The notes beneath the pieces were generated by a model that saw nothing but the letters and a program-made list of their open reading frames with translations, made no database searches and was not told the DNA's origin. Below, piece by piece: positions 1 to 12,837 of a DNA stretch of 64,000 nt. Location: positions 4,464,001 through 4,528,000 of the forward strand of contig JALGAS010000004.1 of assembly GCA_023078685.1 (NCBI GenBank), read 5' to 3'. Within the stretch, counting starts at the first letter, position 1; every line of letters begins with the position of its first letter. The DNA comes from Neopestalotiopsis rosae (Eukaryota > Ascomycota > Sordariomycetes > Amphisphaeriales > Sporocadaceae). Position numbers and translations under genes: made by a program.

Positions 1-521
1 TTCCTGACGGGCGGCTACATCAAGTCAACAGTACACCGGGTAGGTCCTTTCCCTTTACCCTATTCGATCTAGGCCTTGTTGTGTATTTTTCGATACAAGC
101 AAAAAGTATGTTATCTGACTCACTGGGAATATAGGTATCCGTGCCGCCCAAGGACCAGCGACACGTTGACCGTCTAGGCCTGCTCTACTTTGCTCGACCC
201 CAAAATGACCTCTCGCTCAAGACGATTGACTCGCCTGTATTGAAAAAGGCCGGATTCACTCAGAATGAATTCGAACAGGGAGGACACCGTGTCCCGAACA
301 TGGGAGGTAAGTCGTTTTGCTGTCATTCATGTGTCTTGCCCGCCCGAGCAAGAGGCAGTGGGCGTATGAATTGAAAGGAAAAGGGAGTCTTGACTGACAT
401 TTTTATCAAAACAGAATTCACCACCCTCAAGCAGCAGTGGCAGCAAAAGAAGGGCACGAGTTATGAGTCTAGTGAAGGCAAAGAGATCTTACCTGGTTTC
501 AACGGCCAGTATTTCAAGTAG
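1..521 (+). CDS. 2-oxoglutarate/Fe(II) oxygenase, C-terminal part (isopenicillin N synthase-like)
   Basis: Only the 3' end of the gene lies in the window. Three exons fit: 1-39, 135-306 and 415-521, giving the last 105 residues; the splice sites GTAGGT and GTAAGT keep one frame. The first exon reads GGYIKSTVHRV, the stretch around the second iron-binding His and just before the 2-oxoglutarate-binding Arg segment of the family, and exon 2 has RLGLLYFARP, the typical following strand. Such enzymes use 2-oxoglutarate, O2 and Fe(II) to oxidise small molecules in the cytosol; the substrate cannot be told. The HxD motif and N-terminal half are outside the window. It runs tail-to-tail with the next gene, 101 bp away. 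Confidence 0.8.
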
Positions 522-622
522 TATGTGTGTTGATGGGGGTTGGGTAGTTATTGACAAATGCATTACATTGATTATGCTATTGGCTCGTGGAGCCCGAATT
601 ATTACTTGAAGTTTTCCGAAAA

Positions 623-2241
623 CTACATCTTCATCCTCCAACCGCACTGCAATTTCCTCTGCCGCGACACGCGCGCCAGGAAGATGAGCGCCATGCCCAC
701 CAAGATGCTCACTCCGGTAAAGACCTGGGCGCCAACGTAGCCGCCGCCCTCGGCGGTGATGATGGCGCCGGCGATGGGGTTGCCGGTGAGCACGGCGAAG
801 CTGACAATGGTGAAAGTCATGCCCATGCGCGTCCCGCGCTTGCGCAGGTCCGTGGTCAGGCTCGACAGGCCCGCGGGGAACAGGGACTGGATGCCGCCCG
901 CGGCGACGCCGTAGAAGACGGTCCAGGCGTAGAGCTGCCCCGGGGTGTGCACGGCGATCCAGGACAGGAGGGCGATGCCCGTGACGAGGCAGGTCGGGAT
1001 CATGATGTTGAGGGGCCCCACGGTGTCGGCAAAGTGATTGGGCAGCAGGCGGCCGATGAGGCCGATGCCGTTCATGAGCAGGAGGAGGTTGAGCGAGTCC
1101 GTGTACGACAGGGTCGGGTGGATGGCGGTGCGGCTAAAGGAGGCGATGTAGTAGAAGCCAAAGTAGACGGCCCAAAAGTTCTGTGAAATGGAAAGGCTTC
1201 TGGTCAGTATGTGAAAATCGCCCCGAAGTAACTCGACGAACTTACAAAGAACATGCCGAGGGCGAAACAGACGTATTCGGGCTCCTTGAAGGCGCCCCAC
1301 TCGACGATGCTGCCAGTCCTCCGCGGCGGGAGGCGGGACTTCATGAAGCAGTTTGTGATGACGAGGGTGCCGACCTGGACGAAGCCAATGGCGCGAATGG
1401 TCCAGCCGAAACCGATCGAGGGCAGCAGCTGGCGGGCCATGGCGGGGAAGACGAGGCCGCCCGTGACGGAGCCGGCGGCCGTGATGCCAATGGCGAGGGA
1501 GCGCTTCTTTTCAAAGTACGTCGAGACGACGGAGATGGCCGGGCAGAAGAGGCAGCCGTTGCCCAGGCCCATGCAGATGCCCTGGCTGAGGATGAAATGC
1601 CAGTACTGCGTGCCGACCGACGTGGTGAAGATGCCCAGGGCGATCAAGACGGTGCCCAGGAGCAGAATAGGCCGAAAGAAGCCGGCGTCGGTGATTCTGC
1701 CGGTAAAGGTTCCGGCGAAAAAGGTTAAGAAAATTTGTATCGAGCCGATCCATGATATGTCTGACGGAGGACGTCCGAGGAGGGTGGTGTAGTAGGACTG
1801 GAACACGCCAAAGCTATTGATGAAGCCCCATGTATTTGCAATCACAAAATGACCACATATTGCTATGATGTTGTATTAGCATTGGAACAATATTTCCTTC
1901 GATTCCTCTGTCACTCGGGAAAGCATACCACACATCCACGCAGCCCAACCACCGTCTGGCGGCGGCCCCGGATTCCAACTTGCATTGGTAGATATTCTGC
2001 TGAGCGCTCTGGCAATTGTGCCGCCGACACCTTCAGCATCCGTGTTGAGGATATCTGGCTCTGGTTCTACAGCCCAATCCTCATCGTCTGCGTCGGACAC
2101 GGCATCGTGTTCCTTTGAATGTTTGATTCCACCGACGTCAGAGCGATCATTATTGGCGGCTTGTATTTGATCATCCTGCTTTTCAATATCCCGTGGCAAG
2201 TGATCTTGCACCGAATTGGATGACGATGAGGACATGGTCAT
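623..2241 (-). CDS. MFS transporter, monocarboxylate transporter (MCT) type
   Basis: Three exons (2241-1929, 1862-1246, 1180-623) give 495 residues. The hydrophilic N-terminus of about 100 residues ends in PPPDGGWAAWM, the signature that opens TM1 in the MCT/SLC16-like family. Further TM segments follow, for example NTWGFINSFGVFQSYY and LLLGTVLIALGIFTTSV. The introns are 66 and 65 bp; the first joins a phase-1 Gly/Ala codon and restores TM1. Fungal members are plasma-membrane or organelle carriers for monocarboxylates or related solutes and are often found in secondary-metabolite clusters; here the partner is the oxygenase next door. Start taken at the ATG at 2241; a second ATG two codons on is possible. 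The substrate is unknown. Confidence 0.88.
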
Positions 2242-4076
2242 GATTTCGTGGTAGTCTTTCCCTTGGCGCAAAGAGTCGGATAAGGGTATAGCCGATCTTT
2301 TGCGGTCAGTTCTGGGGCGAAAAGCAAGCAGCCCCTAGATTCACAGAAATCTTGTCCAATATGTGTAGAGTGTCTGCCCTCTTTATGTTGTTGATGTGAT
2401 TCAAGAACTATATACAAAGGTCACACCTCGTGCAAGACGATACCCAGCAGCGGGTCAAGAGGATGAAGAGCAAATGGCAAAATAGAATAAAAATTACAAA
2501 AACCGGCGGCTCCACTGGATGGTCATAGTGGTCTACTATGACTTATCCTTGCCCCGGATATTCCTCCGCATCGGAGAGAATCCACCTTGTCCCTGACACA
2601 TTCTGCACTGTAAAGTTGGTTGATTCACGGGGGTGGATACGGGTAGCCAGACTAGGAGCACCATTTGAGCGGGGTTGCGACTCCGAATAGGAAGACATCC
2701 GCCGTCGGTTCTACGGTTCCTAGTAGAAAAAATACCTAGCAAAGTGCAATGACTGCAATGACTGTCGGCCGTACCTCGAAGGGCGTCCAAGGGCGTGCCA
2801 GACTATCCATACATTGCATACCCAATTACTCATCAACTGGAGCTAGATTTAATATTCGTAGCAACTATTCCCCGGTTGCCAGCGTAGTCTAGGTAATACT
2901 TACCTACCTTGTCCAACCAGGCTTGTTTCCATCCCACCAACCACATTGCAAGCTGCTCACTAGACTTTGAGTATTTACTTACCTGGGTAATCTTATTTCG
3001 ATGGAACAAATGTTCAATACATTGTCTTATTTCCGGACTGGCCAATAATTGTTTATCATCACGACGAGGCATGTTTGGTCTGTTTGTCTGGTAGTAAGCG
3101 AGGTATGAAGTTCGTCCTGGTGCGCAATACTAGGTTGCGGGTACTTAACCGCTCAGCCGAGTTCCCGCTCGGTAGAGAACCAGCAGCAATCAAACCTGCA
3201 AAGTCAATTGAGCGCCTCCCCGGATGGATGCACGCTATGCTTGGAAGCTTATTCCCGGCCTCTACCCGAAGTGCAAAGCGTCATGAACAATGCAAGTTTC
3301 ACGCTCAAAACGCTCCGCCTTCTGCATCCATCACTGCGGCCATTTGCCATGTGAGCAGTTGAACCGTCCAACTAACGCCAATGACGAGCAGCACAGACCC
3401 CCGTCTAATGTCCATGCATCCCAATACCAGTCTCTCTTATCTCCGTAATCGCATTGCAGCAACCAAGTACGTACGTTCTAAGAGGAACCGCCACACATAC
3501 ACGTGAAGCAAGCAAATAAGCTGTTTTTGACTAGGTGCATTCTGGGCAATAGGTAAACACCCAACATGTGAAGCGTCGCAACAAACGTCCCCTCCACTCT
3601 CAACTCCAATATCAAGTTGGAACCAGTGGGACAGACATGGTAAGTCATACGCTGTTTAGAGAATTCAGCGTGTACCACAACAGTGTCCTTGGCCTATACC
3701 AAAATCCAATCACCTCTGCAGGCTTGACTGCAATCGTGAGGCACTGGTATATGCATTGGAACTTGTCATGATCAAAGCTTCTCAAGCCAAGCATTGGTCA
3801 ATTGCACAGGACAAGGCGAGGTACTGACAATTGTATCAACGTGAAGAGTCTTGATATTGAACTACACTTGACCCGAATCTAGTATTACGATAACGAACGA
3901 CTTCATCAAATGCCAAAATCTACACTCATGTTCCGCCAACTTCCTCCCCATTCCCATTACACTCCCAGCGCAACATTGTGCGAATTAGAACCATGATATG
4001 GTGAGCAAAATCGCACCGCGATCAAATCGAACCAAAAAGTATTTCCGTCAATCTACACATAGAAGGAAAAAGGTGT
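2242..4076. other. Intergenic region, no gene seen
   Basis: About 1.8 kb separating the MFS gene and the large repeat protein gene. The open frames here are short, lack family likeness and have no convincing splice sites. It holds the 5' flank of the MFS gene and the 3' flank of the large gene, plus a TACCTACC run near 2900. Confidence 0.5.
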
Positions 4077-7000
4077 TCATGCGACCCAACGCTTGCCAGA
4101 AGACTTGGTCAAAACAGTGTCGCGCATCTGTGATCGACAGTTGGCCTTGTCGCAAGTGTTGTCAGACCAGCCGAGCTCGAGGTCATCTGCCCACCATGTT
4201 CGCTCCTCGTTGTCAACCTTGACGTCGACGAGCACCGATGAGAGACCCTTGAAGTTGTCGACAGAGACATGCTGCAGCTTGCAGTCCTTGGTTTGCCGAC
4301 ATGCAGGGATGTGAACAGTCTGTGAGAGTGCCTCCACTTCCTTCTGAGACTCGCTGTCAAAGGTCATGCCAGTAAAGGTGAAGTCACAGTCTGACTCTTC
4401 CGAGTCGCAGCCGACTTGTGCGCCAAAGAAGTCGAATGAGAAACAGTCATTGGCATGGCTGGGATCGTTGCCGAAACGTGCAGAATTGTCAGCTGGGGTG
4501 AACTGAAGCATGGTGTTTCCAGATGAGGGCTGGAAGCGACCCTCAGAAGATGCAGTCTGAAACTCAGATGCGAACCAGAATCGGTGGTACGGGCTGAGTA
4601 CAGAAACCGGGCCAGCAGCTCCAGACCGGGCAGCGAGAGACGAAAGATCATCCATCTGCAAAAGTTAGCAGAGCGCAATCAGGTACACATTGAAGATTGA
4701 CCAACCTTGAGGGTGAAGTTGCCCTTGTCAGCAACATTGCCGCATGCTTCTGCCTTTTGGCTGCCACCCCATTGGTAACCACCAGGCTGAGAAGCAGGAA
4801 CAACTGGAATGTCCGGATTAGTCTGACGTCGAACAGGAGCAGGTGTTGTTGACCCGAGATCAATGGTTGACGTTGGCCTCAAGGTAGCACACCATGTGAT
4901 CATGGAGCTGGCAATTAGAGTAGAGGTCAAGGAAGGACAGTCGGGAGGGATTGTGGTAGCCAGCGGTTCCACAGTTGGAGTCGATGGCACGACTGACGGC
5001 ACACCACCAGTGCTGGAGACCGTCATTGACATGGTGGCATTCCAACCACTCGACGGGACTGTGAACTGTGGAACGCGGGTCGACGAGGTATTCACGGGTG
5101 TAGGGCCAGATGTTTGAGTAGCAGAGGAGGAAGTTGTGCAAGGCGTTGACTCACCAGATGGATTGGGTCCTCCTGTCACAGGAACAGGAACGCCAGATGG
5201 CTCTGCGCCTGAAGGGTTGGATCCGGGGACAGTGATTGTCGGAGAAGATTCACCAGCGGGGTTCGAACCACCATTGGGATTGGGCCCTGCGGTGACAGTT
5301 ACAGGTGGAAGGACTCCAGTGGGTTGCTGGGCGTTAGTCTGAGAAGGGAAAATCGTGACCACTGAGCCTTCATCAGGGCAAGGCGTAGATCGACTACCTG
5401 GGTTGCCAGATCCATTGCCGGGGCCACCAGATCCATTGCCGGGACCGCCAGCTCCACTGCCTGGGCTGCCTGCACCGTTACCAGGGCTGCCGGAACTGTT
5501 GCCAGGGCTGCCTGATCCGTCACCGGGATTGCCACCTCCGTTGCTGGGTTGAGGACCAGTTCCGGGAGCAACTGTCACGACAGGAGTGTAAGGGGCGGAG
5601 GCAAGGACAGTTCGGGTCGAAGGGAGAATAGATGCTTGAGTGATGGTGATAAGCGGCGATGAGATTCCTTGGCCACCTGGACCGTTTGGACCAGAACCTG
5701 AGGCATTGGGACCAGAGCCGTTGGGACCAGAGCCATTGGGACCAGAGCCATTGGGACCAGAGCCATTGGAACCAGAACCATTGGGACCAGAACCTGAACC
5801 GTTTGGACCAGAACCAGAGCCATTGGGCCCAGTACCAGATCCAGAGCCATTCGGACCAGTACCAGGACCAGAACTGTTTGGATCCGAGCCGGAAGGACCC
5901 GAGCCAGCACCAGAGGGGCCAGAGCCAGCGCCAGAGGTACCAGAGCCAGAGCCAGCGCCAGAGGGACCTGAGCCGGAGCCAGAAGGACCTGAGCCAGAGC
6001 CAGAGGGACCTGAGCTGCCTGCAGGAGAGCTACCACCATAGCTTCCAGGAAGGCTGCCACTTCCACCCGCAGGAATAGTGACTGTGCTGGGGCCCGATGG
6101 GCCGGACTGACCTCCTTGACCGCCAGGGATGCCAGCACCAGGAACAGTGACGGGGACAGGAACTCCTGAAGCAGTAGGCTCAGCTCCAGCGGGAGGCACA
6201 GTAATGGTGATGGGACCTCCTGAACCATTGGGGCCGCTGCCATTGGGACCCGAGCCGGCGCCATTGGGATTGCCTGAACCGCCAGGACCATTAGGATCAT
6301 TGGGATTCCCCGAGCTACCAGGTCCATTCGGACCATTGGGACCTGAGCCGGCGCCACCGGGGCCGCTGGGACCGTTGGGATTGCCAGAGCCTCCAGGGCC
6401 ATTGGGACCGCTGCTGCCAGGACCACTGCTGCCAGGACCACTGCTGCCAGGACCACTGCTGCCAGGACCACTGCTGCCAGGACCACTGCTGCCAGGACCC
6501 GAGCCAACGCCAGAGCCATAGCCACCAGGGAGAGTTGGCTCAGACGAGGGAAGAGTGACTCCGGAAATACCTTGACCACCTGGGCCAATTGGAACGCCTG
6601 TGGTCGGATTGCTTGGGACAGTGATGGTGATGGGAGCGGAGGCACCTCCGTTAGGACCGTTGGGGCCATTTGGGCCATTTGGACCATTGCCCGAACCGCT
6701 AGGAAGACCGCTGCCACTGGGAACACTGGGAACCGTGATGGTGAAAGGACCTGAGCCGCTGCCACCTGGGCCATTGGAACCGTTGGGATTGCCAGAGCTG
6801 CCAGGGCCGTTAGGACCATTGGGATTCCCTGAGCTACCTGGGCTGCCGCCATAGCCGCCAGAAGGAGATGGGCCATTCATGGCGCCAGTGGAACTCTGTC
6901 CTGTAGCAGGAATGCCGGGGATGACGGTGGGAACTTGACCTCCCTGAGCACCAGGGCCACCAAGAGTGTTGGGAATAGTGACGGTGAGTGCACTGGGGAC

Positions 7001-8344
7001 TGTCATGGTGGATGTGCTGAAACCAGGATCATAAGGGCTGCTGCCAGAACCTCCATAGCCACCGAAAGGCGAGCTTTGGCTAGGCGATCCGCCCGGACTA
7101 CCATTGCTGCCGGGGTTGCTGAGGCCAGATGAAGAAGCAGGAATAGTGACGGTGACGGTGACTGGGACAGAGCTCAAACCTTGGCCACCAGGAGCGTTGG
7201 ATGGACCATTCCCTGCTCCGTTGCCACCAGGAATAGTGACGGTAGCAGTGTCAGTCTCGCATGGGGTGCTGGAGCTCGGGACACCTTGGCCACCAGGGTT
7301 ACCGATTGTGGGATTGCTGCCAGAGCCATTGCTGCCAGGATTCGAGCCAGTACCGCTGCCGGGGTTGCTGCCAGAGCCGTTGCCGCCGGGGTTGGGACCA
7401 TTGCCGTTGCTGGGGTTGCTGCCACAGCCGTTGACGCCTGGGCTGGGCCCTGAACCGGAACCGTTGTCAGGTCCGCCATTGCCGGAACCGTAGCTGCCGG
7501 GGTCATTGGGGTTGCTTCCAGAGCCAGAGCTACCAGGAACGCCGCCTTGGGGAGTGGTGACAGTGATAGTGACAGTAGGAAGACCTTGACCACCGGGGTT
7601 GCCGGCACCTGGTTGATTGGCAGGCTGAGTGACAGTTGGAGCAGGCTGACCAGCAACGGAGCCACCGGGAGAAGTGGATGGGACACCGTGGGGACTAGTA
7701 GCACCGTTGCCACCATTGTTGGACACAAGCGGAGTGATGATGGTGTATGTAATCATGGAGCCAACAGTCTGACCGCCAAGAGGGGGAAGGGACATGGTGA
7801 CGTAGTCCGTGGTGAGTTGGGCAGCGGTCGCAGAATGACCAGATCCGGGACTGCCAGCACCATTAGGACCGGCGCCAGAATCAGTCGAGCAGGGAATGGA
7901 GACAGTGTTGGACGGAGATGAACCAGCGCCAAAAGGAGATGGAGGGTATGGTCCGGTGTGAGGGAGTGAGCCGCCGAAGGGACCGTTGGGATCATATGGC
8001 AGATTCGAACCGTTGGGCCCAGCAGGAGAAGTGACTGTGACAGTAGCGAGTGCAGGAGGAGTAACAGTGACGAAGACCGTACTGGGTGGGACAATGGGAC
8101 ACGTGAGAACAACAGGAGAAACCGTCAAGGGAGAACCATTGCCAGGACCATTGGGAGAACCATTACCAGGACCATTGGGGGAACCGTTACCAGGACCACT
8201 GCCAGCAGGGCTGCTGCCAGGAGAAGATGATCCGCCATCACCAGGCTGACCTTGGCCAGAGGCTCCGGGATGACCATAGGACTGTGCTGATGCTCCAGAG
8301 AGCAGAGCAGCAAGTGCGAAGCCGCCAAAGGCGCCTGAACGCAT
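4077..8344 (-). CDS. Large secreted Gly/Ser/Asn/Pro-rich repeat protein with a Cys-containing C-terminal domain
   Basis: Two exons (8344-4706 and 4655-4077) separated by a 50-bp intron encode 1405 residues. Residues 1-20 form a clear signal peptide ending ALLSGASA. About 1100 residues of low complexity follow, built from PNGPGNGS-, SGPNGSG- and PGSSG-like repeats interrupted by TVTIP/TITVP strands. The last about 220 residues are a folded domain with several Cys, beginning near ACGNVADKGNFTLK. It resembles a domain of unknown function at the C-terminus of many fungal secreted proteins (possibly DUF7371; not verified). No C-terminal hydrophobic tail is seen, so GPI anchoring is unlikely. Probably a wall or matrix protein. 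DNA repeats in the coding part make copy number likely to vary between strains, and both antisense frames stay open because of the repeat composition. Confidence 0.85.
5700..5790. repeat. Coding minisatellite, 15-bp unit (SGPNG)
   Basis: Units like ggaccagagccattg occur about five times with single changes. On the minus strand they encode SGPNG, a second block of repeats in the same gene. Confidence 0.8.
6419..6496. repeat. Coding minisatellite, 15-bp unit, about six copies
   Basis: The unit ggaccactgctgcca is repeated about six times almost without change and encodes PGSSG on the minus strand. It lies within the large repeat protein gene. Confidence 0.9.
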
Positions 8345-10637
8345 GACTGCGAGGACAAGAGTGAAGGACGAGAGAGATTGACAGTGTCCAAGTGTGACGC
8401 AGTATGAAGGCTGAAGCAGGTTCTCTACTGGTGAGGAATGACAGAAACGAAGATGACTGAAGAGAGTGTAAGGTGAAAGGAGTGAAGGTTGAAGTTGGAA
8501 ATGTGAGATGGAAGAAAAGGAGAAGAGAAGAAAAGGGAGATGGGATGGGAATTATATTTCGGTCAGATGAGCAGAATTGGCATCCTCACGCCTGCCTGAA
8601 CTCAGCGTGCCTTCCTCTGCTTCTTGCTGGCGTTTCTGCAACTATGGACTGTGTTGGGGAGACGCGGGTGGATAGGTCATTAACGCGCCTTCCCCGACTA
8701 CATTTCGTTACGTCACTGGCTGCAGATATTCGAGACTGGCTGGGAAATTGGGCAGAAGGCATTGGCCTCGGGAATTTTGAAATCCTCCCAAGAGGAAAGA
8801 CAGAAGTTGACCAGATGACAAACACTGGAAGGAACATGCGCGGACAACAGATGGCTCTCCACTTTGAGGCCGCTGCTGCCCCAATTTCAATGTCCAAGTT
8901 TGGACAATGATGTTGGGGCTTCGTCAAGAGGACCGGAATTGGAATTTGTGATGTGAGAAGTTGGAAGCTACAGTCTCACACTCGTGAATATCTTTTCCAC
9001 TTGTTCAAGGATATGGTGTTTGGCATTGCAGCTTTTCTGACGCGAGTGTCGAGGCCAATAGAACAAAAGTTTGGCTTGCTGTAATAGAGTATGGAATGCA
9101 TCAGATCAGATGCCAATTTGGAAATTTTATGTACATGTGAGAAAGTTCGATTCAACTGCAAGCAAGTTTGACAATGTTGTGTATATGCAGTGCATTCGGG
9201 CAATAACAGCAGTATCTCTATCATGCACTCCTCCAAGAACCAATCAAAGCATACGCAAAGAGCTTGGTAATATATCATCGACTAAAGCAACTGCTGCTGA
9301 CGTCGAGCTTTGAGACTTTCCACATAACAATTCTCGGAAAGTGGCCTGCATGTGAAAGTGGAGGATGTAATCTGCTATGTCAATATCTCAACGTTGGGGG
9401 AGGTCCTCGAGCTCAATACAAACCGTAGGCAGGCACGCTTCAAAGTGCGGTTGCCCGATGGTACATTACACTGGTGCCGCAACACGAATGGGTGAGTCCC
9501 AACAGTTCACAGCGAACAGAAATCAAGAAGGCGCCCCTAGGCAACCAGTCTCTGATCAGCGCAGAAACACAAATAGTACGTCATACTATTTGGATGATGC
9601 GTGTACATCTTCACGTTCATCCCGGGCAAGACGTTGGGTTGAAGAAGTGCTCGACATTCTGTCCAAAGCTCCTGCTCTGTTCAGTGTACACGGCCAGAGT
9701 TGAGCGTGGTCGTAGTTACGAATTTCCAATCATGTCGTGATACCTATTCGATATGTGTGACCTGAAGAGTACATAATCGTGTATGCTTCGATAGGTTGAA
9801 TACGTCTATTTGATCTCTACCGTTGTTGACTGTCTTACGAGAATCCTGCGTCCTGCTTGTCTATTCTCTTTGCTTCGAGAGGCAAGAGAGCAACACGTTG
9901 GAGATGCCCCCCAAACACACTTGACACATCCACTGTAAGAAGAACTTGCACTAATATCGGTTTCCATTTTTGGTGTTGTGTGTGATGCCCTAACTAGATT
10001 GCATTGAGGTCAAATTGGACACGAGAATAAACATCTGCCGCTTCGAAATCGTCACGGCAGAGGATCATGTCGGTAGGCTCACGGAAGAGAGTACAACGAC
10101 AGGTGTGTGCCGTAGTTTCCAAGCACATTTCACTATGAGAGAAGACGATGACATCGTCCAGGAAGTGTGCCATCCGTAGTCAAGCACGGGACTGGCTTTC
10201 CTTTTATTGGATTTTCACTGTCGTACCCGCAGCCAACTATATCAGAACGGCTTCAGATCACACTTATGGCGATACGATCAGAGCTTGACATGAATGCGAC
10301 CATATATGTGAGAAAAGCAGCCAGATTGCCAGGACCCAACAGAAATAGGTATGACGAAGTCATCGGGACAATCCAGAGGTAGTTTCTAGACACATCTGTA
10401 TATGAACGGAAGGGTATAAGGCATCTTCAGTTCTTACCAGGTACCTAATAACGTCCCAAGTAACATGAATTCGATTTGCATAGATGCAGACCTCAGAAAT
10501 GCGAGTACTTTAAGCCAATGCCGGGAGCTACGTCAGGCTAAGATCTCTTGATCTAGAGAAATGGTATTGCAAGAACATGAGGAAACACAGTGTCTAGTGA
10601 AGAACCTGTCTACCTACGGTATCTCTAATTTAGCACT
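8345..10637. other. Intergenic region, no gene seen
   Basis: About 2.3 kb. The first about 200 bp are purine-rich on the plus strand (CT-rich in the sense of the gene at 8344), as is usual for a 5' UTR or promoter of a well-expressed fungal gene. The rest has only short open frames with no recognisable motif. Confidence 0.5.
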
Positions 10638-11603
10638 TTACACAGGCTCGTCCGTGTACGGAGGAGGTGGGGCGTCAGGGTCATCTATCTCTGCCGGTGC
10701 GCTGGCATTCTCTCTCTCAGGCTCTTGAGCTGGTGGGTGCATCTTGTGCTCCAATTTCGCAGCCCAGAGAGCCGAGCCCGTGGTGGAGGTCAGTAGGAAG
10801 AAGAATGACAAGATTGGCACCAGCTCCAACAGCATCGCTACGACTCCAAACCACATGTAGTCCCATCTTCTCCTACTGATCTCCTGCTTGCGCTCCTTCT
10901 TGCTTAACCCGTGTAGTTCGAACCAGCGGAAATGCGCAAACGTGCCAAGTCTAGCACCAGTAATCAAGATGAAGAATGGAGCTCCCACGTAAGGAATGAG
11001 GTTCAGAGGAAGCCAGAAAATGAGTTCGACGATTTGGATGAGGCTCCAGGGTTGGTAGGCAGCGTCGGTCGTCGGCTTGCCGAGCATCTTGACGGAGTTT
11101 GGAGCATCGGGGAACAAGATTCGGTGAGGTCTGATTAGATCGACTAGACCTTTGTCGATGAGGGTGGCCTACAATACCATTAGCTTGCTGTTGCTCCTAT
11201 TTCGACTGGGGAACACCGAGAGGAGAGTCCTTACATCAAATACATCGACACGACATTCGTCCACGAAGAAGCCCTCGAACAGTCCTTGTATGATCACCAG
11301 TCCTTCGCCCAATGTCAGGAACACAGCGTTGACCCAAGCTCCCCAACCGTGGAAGATGGCGAGGAAAGCATATTGCGGGAGGAAGGCGAAAGTGAAGAGG
11401 ATCGTGTAGACGAGGACCGAGATGAGCGAAAGCGGCAGGAGTCGGCCCAAGAAGAGCGGATAGTAGGCTGGATGCGCCAGGAAATAGTATATGCCCTTCA
11501 AAGGGTAGAAACCGGCGGTCAGAGCTCTCGAAATATATCCAGCGGGCCGTTCCAGAGGCCGGATGGCTTGTCGCAGATGAGCGCGAGCGTCGTGTGACGG
11601 CAT
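10638..11603 (-). CDS. RRT8/EI24-family integral membrane protein
   Basis: Two exons (11603-11235, 11168-10638; 66-bp intron) give 299 residues. Hydrophobic segments lie near residues 40-70 and 80-110 and again around LIFWLPLNLIPYVGAPFFIL and MLLELVPILSFFFLLTS; the tail is acidic and Pro-rich (DDPDAPPPPY). The order of segments and the KGIYYFLAHP start fit the EI24-type family that includes yeast outer spore wall protein RRT8 and its LDS homologues, which sit on lipid droplets. In filamentous fungi the role is not established. The start is the only upstream ATG in frame. It stands alone between two long spacers. Confidence 0.8.
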
Positions 11604-12837
11604 GGCGAGGGGACTGGCCTACGCAGCAAAAACGAAACCTCGAAAGTGTTAATTTGGGAGAAGTGGTTTATAGGAAAGAGAAATAATATTGAAGGTGAAG
11701 CTTGGTACGCGCATGACGCCAGCACAGTCCGCCAGTAAAAAAATGCCCCGCCTAGGAGGGCACAAACACTGTTGCCGCACCGTCCCACCTAAATCGATGC
11801 CTGTTCCGCGCCAAGCCACCACCCATCGGCAACGCGCCCACGTGGTGCCATACATATTTCGACTGGATTCATCCCACACGCTTGCTGCTGAAGTTTACAT
11901 TGAGACATATGATTTGAATTAAGAATAGTAGGTTTTCTGGTCGATCACGCCTTGGCCCTTGAGTATTTGCAATCTCGAATTGGCAAGTTAGATAGCAATA
12001 TATGGTAAATAGCAATGAATGAAGGTATGCGATTCGGAGATATTGCAGATTTAGTATACCCTGGAGGGTTCAGCACCTGCAGGCTGTGAAAGACTCGCAA
12101 AGTGTTGCATATCTAGAACACGCGTCACACAGAAGCCAACATTGACTGTCGTATCAGAACGACTGGATTTGGTGTCTGTCAGTGTTTCTTGCTTCCTATG
12201 CACCAATAGTATTCTTGAGAAAGTGAGGAGCACGGCGCGCTCCCTGATGTCTTTTATAGTATCCAATGAAAATTGCATGTAGGCGAGGAAAAGAAGACGG
12301 CGACTTTATATGATCAACCGCAACAGCACGGAGTACAGGCTGCAAGAGCTCTAGGACTTGTTCTCCACGACTGCATCTGCTGCAATCAGACATGCAAGAG
12401 CAAAATGCCAATTCATGCGGGGAAAAAGCGATGCGCATGTATTACTCAGCACCCGCTGTATGCGCTGCAATGGAACATGAAGACTCGAGGGTTGAAAGAG
12501 TCGCAGCAAATAGGAGATTTTTGGGAATACAATTGACTTTCGGGAGGGGTTCGAGAGGCAGTGCGCCTCGTTACTCTGGCTCAACATCAAAATGTCCTGT
12601 CTGAATTGACAGCTCCCGGATCCGACGTGTTGACCCAGTATCGGAACTTAGGTGCCTGGATACCCAAAGTAAAGTTGCATTAGCTCCAGCATCCAACCGG
12701 CACTATTCACAAGCCTTGATTCTGGACGACAGCACGTAAAGGTATTCGACACGATCATTCTGAACAATAAACCCATCGATGTCGGACGAGGAAATCACAT
12801 CCTATCAGGAGCAGTCTCGTCGAGTTATTGCTCCATC
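11604..12837. other. Intergenic region, no gene seen
   Basis: About 1.2 kb between a gene on the minus strand and one on the plus strand, so it carries both promoters. Open frames here are short, overlap each other on both strands and show no family motif. Confidence 0.5.

Noticed and set aside
3075..3362. 95-codon plus-strand frame in the 2.2-4.1 kb spacer
   Set aside because: Starts without support, basic low-information composition, no homology signs.
8473..8910. 145-codon plus-strand frame upstream of the repeat protein gene
   Set aside because: Its first half is the purine-rich complement of a CT-rich promoter; the rest has no motif.
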